NCBI GenBank assembly: GCA_000431075.1
Contig: HF986877.1
Span: 22,700 to 28,307 of the forward strand
From: Firmicutes bacterium CAG:555
GTDB taxonomy: Bacteria; Bacillota; Clostridia; Oscillospirales; Oscillospiraceae
Length of the DNA: 5,608 bases
Direction: 5' to 3'
Both the position numbers and the translations under genes were made by a program. Of the stretch, positions 1 through 4,092 are shown one piece after another. Each line of letters opens with the position of its first letter. Position 1 is the stretch's first letter. Under the pieces are notes generated by a model. The model had not been told where the DNA came from, ran no database searches, and worked only from the letters and a program-made list of their open reading frames with translations.

Positions 1-141
1 TACATCTCTACCGAGAATTCCGAGTATCTCATCACGGCGGCGGCGGTGATAAGCGGATTTTCGAGACTTTTTGCGGAAAAGATGCTGCTGCTCGACGGCA
101 AGACCATCGAGACCGGCGGCGACATTTCGCTGGACAGATGA
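1..141 (+). CDS. 3' end of an unrecognised protein gene (partial)
   Basis: The first frame is open from base 1 to a TGA at 139-141 and gives 46 residues, starting YISTENSEYLITAAAVISGF and ending ETGGDISLDR. The 5' part lies outside the window. Codon use (ctc, ggc, gac, atc) matches the other genes, and a strong terminator follows 12 bases after the stop, which supports a real gene end. The visible tail has one hydrophobic, alanine-rich helix-like stretch (LITAAAVISGF) and no cysteine or metal-binding motif. I do not recognise the family and give no function. Confidence 0.6.
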   Translation, partial: YISTENSEYLITAAAVISGFSRLFAEKMLLLDGKTIETGGDISLDR

Positions 142-153
142 ATACATGCCCCC

Positions 154-184
154 AACGCCCCGTTCAATTTGCACGGGGCGTTTT
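154..184 (+). terminator. Rho-independent terminator of the upstream gene
   Basis: AACGCCCCG (154-162) pairs perfectly over 9 bp with CGGGGCGTT (174-182) around an 11-base loop and runs into TTTT (181-184). It sits 12 bases after the stop codon of the partial gene, so it likely ends that transcript and insulates the next gene. The stem is symmetrical, but the reverse strand lacks a T run, so activity in the opposite direction is doubtful. Confidence 0.8.
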
Positions 185-206
185 CCGTCCCGGTGAATAT
201 ACCGTC

Positions 207-248
207 AAGTGCAACGGAAAAAGAGAATGTGTACTTTGTGTTGCACTT
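207..248. repeat. 9-bp inverted repeat upstream of the surface-protein gene
   Basis: AAGTGCAAC (207-215) and GTTGCACTT (240-248) are perfect inverted repeats separated by 24 bases. They end 3 bases before a TTGACA box (252-257). This could be a two-site operator for a dimeric regulator or a transcript hairpin. There is no T run after it, so it is not a terminator. No regulator is identified. Confidence 0.45.
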
Positions 249-251
249 AGT

Positions 252-281
252 TTGACAATTCACTGTGATAACAGCTAAAAA
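252..281 (+). promoter_or_regulatory. Possible secondary sigma-A promoter
   Basis: A perfect -35 hexamer TTGACA (252-257) is followed after 18 bases by TAAAAA (276-281), a poor -10 match. It is weaker overall than the promoter at 321-349 but lies directly beside the inverted repeat, so it may be an alternative or regulated start. Confidence 0.3.
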
Positions 282-320
282 TCCGACCTGCATTTCACCG
301 CATTATTTACATTTAGGCCA

Positions 321-349
321 TTGAAAAGAACAAACGGGCTTGGTATGAT
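321..349 (+). promoter_or_regulatory. Sigma-A promoter of the surface-protein gene
   Basis: TTGAAA (321-326) and TATGAT (344-349) are separated by exactly 17 bases, and a TG at 341-342 forms an extended -10 (TGGTATGAT). Transcription should begin near 356, leaving a leader of about 40 bases before the ATG at 396. Each hexamer has one mismatch to consensus. This is the best promoter in the window and implies that the gene is transcribed on its own. Confidence 0.7.
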
Positions 350-384
350 ACAAAAAAGCAGTTGATATACCTACGACAAACGAT

Positions 385-390
385 AGGAGG
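385..390 (+). promoter_or_regulatory. Ribosome binding site AGGAGG
   Basis: A consensus Shine-Dalgarno AGGAGG ends 5 bases before the ATG at 396. This fixes the start of the 649-aa protein and agrees with the signal peptide that begins there. Confidence 0.85.
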
Positions 391-395
391 AAGAA

Positions 396-2345
396 ATGAA
401 AAAGAAAATTTTAAGTATATTTCTTGCATTTTGCCTGATATTCAGCCTGCTGCCCATGGGCGCATCGGCGGATGAGGCGCACAGCGGCACCTGCGGCGAT
501 GACCTCACATGGGTGCTCAAGGACGGCACGCTCACAATTTCGGGTACTGGCAAAATGTACGATTACGATTTTGATGCCTTTCACGGAAGAAGCCAGCCCT
601 GGGGCATGTATATCTATCAGATAAAGAGCGTTGTCATCGAAAGCGGCGTTGCAAGCATCGGCGATAATGCTTTCAAGGACTGCTCTAACCTTACAAAGGT
701 AACTGTCCCGAGCAGCGTTACGAGTGTCGGCTCTAGCGCATTTTACGACTGCACCGCCCTGACCGAGATATCAATCGCAAACGGGGTAAAGAGCATCGGC
801 GGTTATGCGTTTAAAGGCTGCAAAAAGCTTGTGAGTATCACGCTTCCCGACAGCGTAACGGAGCTTGGCTCAAATGCGTTCAGATACTGCACTAAGCTCA
901 AGACCGCAGTGCTCTCGAAGGGCATGACGCAGATAGAGGAAAGAACATTCGTATACTGCGAGGCACTTGAGCGTGTCACCATCCCCAAAGGCGTGACTAA
1001 AATAATCGACAACGCCTTCGATTACTGTAAAAAGATTGCAGACATTGCCTACGGCGGCACAAAGGAAGCATGGACTGCGATGGGCTATACCTTCCCCGTC
1101 ACATCCACCGTGCGTGTGCACTATAACTGCACCACGCTTGACGGACACTACATCCCCGTTGATGTAAAGGAAGCGACCTGCACCTCGACCGGCTATGTCA
1201 AGTATCTATGCTCCTGCGGCTATGAATACACCGAGATCATTCCCGGAGGGCATGATTATGTCGTCGTAAAGACGGTCGATGCGACCTGTGTCGAACACGG
1301 CTATGACCTTCTCAGGTGCAAAAAGTGCGGAGCGGAAAAGAAGGATTACAAGGATGACGAGCTCGGCGAGCATACCTATGTCGACAAGGTAGTTGAGCCT
1401 GCCTGCCTCACCGGCGGCTACACCGAGCATAAATGCTCCGTCTGCGGCAGCAGCTATAAGGACAGCCTCGTGCAGCCCCTCGGCCACAACTTCAAGAATG
1501 GCAAGTGCACCCGCTGCGGCGCAGTCGATGCAAGCTTCAAGCCCGCTTCCCCCGAACTTAAGATAACCACGGCATCCGGCCACCCGAAAATCTACTGGAA
1601 CGCAGTCGACGGTGCGGCAAAGTATTGGGTGTATCGCTCCAAGGACGGCGTAAATTTTAACTATTACGACAGCACGACCAAGACAAGCTACACCAATAAG
1701 TCAACCGATATCGGCACGACCTACTACTATAAGGTAAAGGCCGTTGCGGTACTAAACGGCAAGAATGTGACCTCCGACTACAGCGTGGTTAAGAGCATCA
1801 GATGCCGCCCCGCTGCCGTGAACCTGAGCATCTACCGTGTAAACGGCAAGCCACAGCTCAAGTGGAAAGCAGTTAGTGGCGCAACGAAGTATTGGATATA
1901 CCGTTCAACCGACGGTGTGAACTTCAAGTACTTTGACAGCACAACTAAGACCAGCTACACCAACAGCGGCGCAGCATCCGGCACAAAGTATTATTACCGT
2001 GTCAAAGCAGTTGCGGTCGTAAAAGGCAAGAATGTCGCTTCCGCATACAGCAATACCAAGAGCCTGCTGACCTCGCTTGCAAAGCCCTCGGTGAGCATCA
2101 CCACCGCAAACGGCAAGCCGAAGATCACATGGAAAGCGGTCACCGGCGCAGATAAATACTACATCTACCGCTCGACCGACGGCAAGACTTTCAGCTACTG
2201 GGATGCGACCGCAAATCTTAGCTACACCAACCTCAGCGCAAAGAAAAACACCAAATACTACTACAAGGTGAAAGCGGTCTGCGCATCCAACTCTTACGCA
2301 AACTCCGCACAGAGCGCCGCCGTCAGCATCAAAGCAACTAAATAA
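396..2345 (+). CDS. Secreted BspA-type leucine-rich-repeat protein with Cys motifs and three Fn3-like repeats
   Basis: The protein has 649 aa. Residues 1-25 form a signal peptide: a KKK start, a hydrophobic core, and an ASA|D cleavage site. Residues 29-60 (SGTCGDDLTWVLKDGTLTIS and onward) match the N-terminal segment typical of clostridial BspA-like proteins. Residues 77-214 hold six LRR_5-type repeats of exactly 23 residues (pattern I-P-x-x-V-T-x-I-x-x-x-A-F-x-x-C). Residues 252-376 carry CxxC motifs spaced like small ribbons. Residues 384-649 are three fibronectin III-like repeats sharing KYW(V/I)YRS and YYYKVKAV. No LPXTG, SLH, dockerin or C-terminal membrane segment is visible, so it is probably released or held non-covalently. 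LRR_5/BspA proteins are known in host or matrix adhesion, so an adhesin-like role is inferred, not shown. It has its own promoter and RBS and is not in an operon. The substrate is unknown. Confidence 0.85.
   Translation: MKKKILSIFLAFCLIFSLLPMGASADEAHSGTCGDDLTWVLKDGTLTISGTGKMYDYDFDAFHGRSQPWGMYIYQIKSVVIESGVASIGDNAFKDCSNLTKVTVPSSVTSVGSSAFYDCTALTEISIANGVKSIGGYAFKGCKKLVSITLPDSVTELGSNAFRYCTKLKTAVLSKGMTQIEERTFVYCEALERVTIPKGVTKIIDNAFDYCKKIADIAYGGTKEAWTAMGYTFPVTSTVRVHYNCTTLDGHYIPVDVKEATCTSTGYVKYLCSCGYEYTEIIPGGHDYVVVKTVDATCVEHGYDLLRCKKCGAEKKDYKDDELGEHTYVDKVVEPACLTGGYTEHKCSVCGSSYKDSLVQPLGHNFKNGKCTRCGAVDASFKPASPELKITTASGHPKIYWNAVDGAAKYWVYRSKDGVNFNYYDSTTKTSYTNKSTDIGTTYYYKVKAVAVLNGKNVTSDYSVVKSIRCRPAAVNLSIYRVNGKPQLKWKAVSGATKYWIYRSTDGVNFKYFDSTTKTSYTNSGAASGTKYYYRVKAVAVVKGKNVASAYSNTKSLLTSLAKPSVSITTANGKPKITWKAVTGADKYYIYRSTDGKTFSYWDATANLSYTNLSAKKNTKYYYKVKAVCASNSYANSAQSAAVSIKATK
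624..1037 (+). repeat. Six-unit LRR_5 repeat array, 23 residues per unit
   Basis: Residues 77-214 of the surface protein fall into six consecutive units of exactly 23 residues with no insertion. Each unit has the (A/T)F-x-x-C signature (AFKDC, AFYDC, AFKGC, AFRYC, TFVYC, AFDYC). The array ends with AYGGTKEAW, a common capping sequence after LRR_5 arrays. The DNA copies have diverged, so this is an old protein-level repeat and not a recent duplication. Confidence 0.8.
1149..1523 (+). repeat. Cysteine-motif repeats of the surface protein
   Basis: Residues 252-376 contain about four related units of the form ATC-x-x-x-GY ... C-x-x-C-G: C262 with C272/C274, C298 with C308/C311, C337 with C347/C350, and a final short unit C371/C374 (KCTRCG). 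The first unit has CSC in place of CxxC. Such segments are common between LRR and Fn3 parts of Firmicutes surface proteins. They could bind metal or form disulfides; the sequence does not decide. Confidence 0.6.
1545..2342 (+). repeat. Three tandem fibronectin III-like repeats
   Basis: Units at about residues 384-470, 471-560 and 562-649 share the order GxPKIxWxAVxGAxKYxxYRS, then a DS/DA-T-SYTN segment, then YYYKVKAV. Units 1 and 2 are closest to each other: both contain DSTTKTSYTN and a GKNV loop, with similar DNA at about 1668 and 1935. Unit 3 is more diverged. The array runs to the stop codon, leaving no room for a separate anchor domain. Confidence 0.75.
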
Positions 2346-2348
2346 TCA

Positions 2349-2373
2349 AAATCTCCGGCTTAGCCGGAGATTT
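2349..2373. terminator. Perfect 11-bp hairpin just after the surface-protein stop
   Basis: AAATCTCCGGC (2349-2359) pairs with GCCGGAGATTT (2363-2373) around TTA, starting 3 bases after the TAA. On the + strand only the stem's own TTT follows the GC core (then GAATGAG), so it is a modest terminator. On the - strand the core is followed by TTTT, so it may serve that direction equally well. Confidence 0.55.
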
Positions 2374-2452
2374 GAATGAGCCCTATAAGGGCGTGATGCT
2401 GTCAGCCCCAAAGGGGCTCTGAAAAGTTTGCCGACCGCATTGACTTTTCGAG

Positions 2453-2475
2453 CAGCCCCTTAAGGGGCTGTTTTT
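2453..2475 (+). terminator. Rho-independent terminator downstream of the surface-protein gene
   Basis: CAGCCCC (2453-2459) pairs with GGGGCTG (2464-2470) around TTAA and is followed by TTTTT (2471-2475). It lies 108 bases after the stop and probably ends the surface-protein transcript. The preceding 50 bases hold a near copy of the same hairpin (AGCCCC-AAA-GGGGCT, 2404-2418) without a T run. Confidence 0.7.
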
Positions 2476-2602
2476 ATGCTTTTTTGTTCACGCTACCCGT
2501 AAACGGGTCTACAAACTCTTTTAGACTTATCTGATCCGCTATCTGGTCTTACTGTAATTGATTCTTTATGTTATTCTTGTATTCCATCTCGTTATCTTTC
2601 AC
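2474..2602 (-). pseudogene. Decayed small reading frame, family unknown
   Basis: On the minus strand a GTG at 2602-2600 stands 7 bases after AGGGAGG (2610-2616), an excellent ribosome binding site. It encodes MKDNEMEYKNNIKNQLQ and then meets TAA (2549-2551). The same frame continues with DQIADQISLKEFVDPFTGSV and ends NKKA at TAA (2474-2476). The text on both sides of the stop looks protein-like (charged, amphipathic), so this is more likely one 42-residue protein with a nonsense mutation than two peptides. Upstream the same frame reads WKRRAYSEERSRQNKNSLLD, TAG, KWFADHTTKK, TAG (2710-2615), possibly the tail of a preceding gene. I do not recognise either piece; a small accessory protein of a lost mobile element is only a guess. 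A 17-residue translated peptide remains possible. Confidence 0.35.
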
Positions 2603-2610
2603 GATAAGAC

Positions 2611-2673
2611 CTCCCTATTTTTTAGTCGTGTGGTCGGCAAACCACTTCTAATCTAATAGGGAGTTTTTATTTT
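2611..2673 (+). terminator. Long imperfect hairpin with T run
   Basis: CTCCCTATT (2611-2619) pairs with AATAGGGAG (2655-2663). Inside it TTAG pairs with CTAA and GTGGT with ACCAC, leaving an apical loop near 2635-2639. TTTTTATTTT follows, so on the + strand it reads as a terminator just before the padR remnant. On the - strand the same stem covers the AGGGAGG of the small frame, so it could instead hide that ribosome binding site. The two readings are not exclusive. Confidence 0.55.
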
Positions 2674-2730
2674 GTCTACTTCTTTCCTCGCTATAAGCTC
2701 TCCTTTTCCACTAAAATAGCTAGTGGTTGC

Positions 2731-2747
2731 CTTTGCTAGTAGCAAAG
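2731..2747. repeat. Palindrome at the 5' break of padR
   Basis: CTTTGCT (2731-2737) and AGCAAAG (2741-2747) form a perfect 7-bp inverted repeat around AGT. Its right arm runs into the first recognisable padR codon (AAG, 2745). It marks the place where padR homology begins and could be a rearrangement or insertion scar. Confidence 0.4.
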
Positions 2748-2891
2748 GGCGTGCTCGAGCTGTGCGTGCTGGCACTGCTGCACGAGCGTGACTGCTACGA
2801 CTACGAGATATCCGACCGGCTGTAAAAGCGCATCGACATTGCCAACGGCACGGTCTATCCCATCCTGCGCAAGCTCAAGGCCGACGGCTAC
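2745..2891 (+). pseudogene. PadR-family regulator remnant (N-terminal half, start missing, in-frame TAA)
   Basis: The frame reads KGVLELCVLALLHERDCYDY EISDRL, then TAA (2823-2825), then KRIDIANGTVYPILRKLKAD GY. This is the winged helix-turn-helix core of PadR regulators (KGVLELCVL, YGY-E-I, GTVYPILRKL). PadR proteins are usually about 105-110 aa; only about 49 codons remain. The usual N-terminal stretch before KKGVLEL is absent: the frame meets TAG at 2721-2723 with no RBS or start between. The C-terminal half (normally starting FTTYL after EGY/DGY) is lost at 2891, where the frame passes into DUF1700 sequence. PadR genes often precede and co-regulate a DUF1700 membrane-protein gene, as the order here suggests. 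It is not functional as it stands. Confidence 0.75.
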
Positions 2892-3509
2892 TCCGAGGAG
2901 GAGATCGCCGCAAGGCTCGGCGATCCGACGGCGCTTGCCGCCCGGTTCGGCGAAACGGGCGCAGCCGCAAAAAAGACCGCAGGCAAGCCACTTGTCGTTG
3001 TCGGGCTCGGCCTTGCGGCGATAGCTGCGATATTGTTTTTCATCCTGCTTACTGCATGGGGCGTTGTGATGGCCGCTGCCTCCGTTTCCTCGGCGGCGCT
3101 TGCCGTGTGCCTTATCGGCGGCATAAATGTCGCCGGTGTGATACCGCAGCTGCCGTACTGGTGCGGGGCAATCTTGGGGCTGTCGTTTGCGCCGCCGAGC
3201 GTGCTCATCGCAGTCGGCTGCGTGTATTATTGGGCGTTCGTGCGCCAGCTCGTGCGCTCGTTCGGCAGGTTCAGGCACAATGCGCTTGCCTCGGCAATGG
3301 GTGACGCCATGCTGCCGCCGCTGGGTATCGACCCGCAGTTTCCCGCAAAGACGAAGCGCCGCCTGCGCTCGGTGACATTAGTGTCGCTTGCACTTTCTGC
3401 AGCCTGCTTTGTGCTGGGCTTTATTGCTTGCGCTATGTCGGCCGGCGGCGTACAGTTCTGGCACATCTGGGGCTGGTTTGAAGGGAGCCCTACGGTCGCA
3501 GCGGCATAA
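2892..3509 (+). pseudogene. DUF1700 (HAAS-type) membrane protein fragment, fused to padR
   Basis: The frame continues from padR without a break for 205 codons to TAA (3507-3509). It opens with SEEEIAARLGDPTALAARFG, the end of the HAAS/DUF1700 cytoplasmic helical domain (S-E-E-E ... LGDP). Hydrophobic segments follow at about residues 33-55, 59-83, 91-117 and 161-183 of this part, with a basic loop at 118-130 and 150-160. The start of the gene and its first helices are missing. No RBS or ATG lies near 2892, so the piece could only be made from a chance internal start such as the TTG at 3033. These proteins are normally partners of a PadR regulator; their role is poorly defined. The 3' end looks natural because a terminator arm overlaps the stop. 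Confidence 0.6.
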
Positions 3510-3521
3510 AAATCCCGCTCT

Positions 3522-3546
3522 TGCACCGCCCCAGAATATACGGACA
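3522..3546 (+). repeat. IS terminal inverted repeat (distal to orfB start)
   Basis: It reads TGCACCG, CCCC, AGAATAT, ACGGACA from the outside inward. It matches the other end at 19 of 25 positions, with the outer 7 and inner 7 bases identical. TG at the tip is the usual IS3-family end. Confidence 0.7.
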
Positions 3547-3609
3547 GCACAAAAAAGCCCCATAGGCAGGAAAATAAGAATTATGCAACATACTGGCACC
3601 GCAATTCCA

Positions 3610-4011
3610 AATGATTGACAGATACACAAACCCTTGTCCGGTCTCAATATATGAGATATCCGCAGCCCACTTCTGATTCGGACACTCGGCAGCAAAGTTT
3701 CTGTTCAGCAGATTTGGATACCGATGCAGGGAATCTCCGCACTTTTTGTGCTGTTTTCTGCGTACTACAGACAACAAATTGTACTTATTCATAACTGACA
3801 GAACTGTTTTCGGATTTTGGAGCACACCGTTTCGCTCCAGCCAAATATGTACTCTGCGATAGCCGTAGGTGCTGCCACACTCGGCCTGACATTCACGAAT
3901 AAGCTCGGCAAGCGGCAAATCCTTTGCCGGAATATCCATTCGCTTTACATAGTCGTAGTACCCACTTCGGAATACGCCGAAGAAGCTGCACATTTGGCTA
4001 ATGTAGTACTT
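3610..4011 (-). pseudogene. IS3-family transposase OrfB, N-terminal part only
   Basis: From 4011 the minus strand reads KYYISQ, then MCSFFGVFRSGYYDYVKRMD (ATG at 3993), then the HTH_21-type segment LIRECQAECGSTYGYRRVHI, then NQKWAADISYI with the first aspartate of the DDE triad (D112 from the ATG), and GFVYLSII. Homology stops there (about residue 128). The open frame runs on into the IS tail and host DNA, ending at 3490 with an unrelated tail, and the other two catalytic acidic residues (D and E) are missing. An in-frame TAG (4012-4014) closes the frame upstream, so no OrfA-OrfB fusion can be made. OrfB is normally about 270-290 aa. The product would be catalytically dead. Confidence 0.8.
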
Positions 4012-4043
4012 CTATTTTCCTACATAGGTGGTGTTTTGTCTAT

Positions 4044-4068
4044 TGTCCGTTTTTTACGGTTCGGTGCA
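4044..4068 (-). repeat. IS terminal inverted repeat (orfB-start side)
   Basis: On the minus strand it reads TGCACCG, AACC, GTAAAAA, ACGGACA from the outside inward, the partner of the repeat at 3522-3546. The pattern TGCACCG..CC..AA.A.ACGGACA is shared by both. Confidence 0.7.
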
Positions 4069-4092
4069 CACACGAGCGGGGTTTTTGTCGTC

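Larger units (their letters stand above)
2346..2744. other. 399-bp gene-free, hairpin-rich region between the surface protein and the padR remnant
   Basis: No intact gene lies here. In order it holds: a perfect 11-bp hairpin (2349-2373); CCCT/AGGG (2381-2391); two related GC-rich hairpins (2404-2418 and 2453-2470) around a GAAAAGT/ACTTTTC stem (2421-2449); a decayed minus-strand frame (2474-2602, possibly extending to 2710); a long hairpin with a T run (2611-2673); CCACTA/TAGTGG (2708-2726); and a palindrome at the junction with padR. Bases 2476-2740 are visibly richer in A+T than the flanking genes, which fits foreign or decayed DNA. Confidence 0.6.
3522..4068 (-). mobile_element. Internally deleted IS3-family element, both ends present
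   Basis: The 547-bp element begins with TGCACCG and ends with CGGTGCA, carries 25-bp imperfect terminal repeats, and contains part of an IS3 orfB on the minus strand. Intact IS3-family elements are about 1.2-1.5 kb with two overlapping frames. Here orfA is absent: only about 57 bases lie between the element's left end and the orfB-like frame. The C-terminal half of orfB is gone, while the 3' tail and right end remain. No clear target duplication is seen: the flanks are GCTCT and CACAC. The element cannot make its own transposase but could be mobilised by a related one. Confidence 0.75.
3508..4086. terminator. Bidirectional terminator split by an IS remnant
   Basis: AAAAATCCCGCTC (3508-3520) begins within the DUF1700 stop codon. 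GAGCGGGGTTTTT (4074-4086) lies 6 bases after the asnS stop. Joined, they form a 13-bp stem (one U-G pair on the + strand, one C-A mismatch on the - strand) with A runs and T runs on both sides, as expected between convergent genes. The IS3 remnant at 3522-4068 now sits where the loop was, leaving T (3521) and CACAC (4069-4073) as loop remains. With arms 553 bases apart it is unlikely to work in its original form. Confidence 0.65.

Noticed and set aside
624..1037. CRISPR-like or DNA tandem array suggested by regular 69-bp spacing
   Set aside because: The period comes from 23-residue protein repeats; the DNA units are diverged and there are no identical repeats with spacers.
2474..2825. Stop-codon recoding as an explanation for TAA/TAG inside protein-like frames
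   Set aside because: The same stops end the intact genes normally, and the interrupted frames also show truncation or missing starts, so decay is simpler.
2736..3278. Minus-strand open frame of 180 codons opposite padR-DUF1700
   Set aside because: Its sequence is rich in R, H, C and P with no domain, and the + strand frame reads as recognisable PadR and DUF1700 protein.
3490..3609. C-terminal 39 residues of the transposase open frame as a true protein end
   Set aside because: They are read from the IS 3' tail, terminal repeat and host terminator sequence, after IS3 homology stops at 3610.
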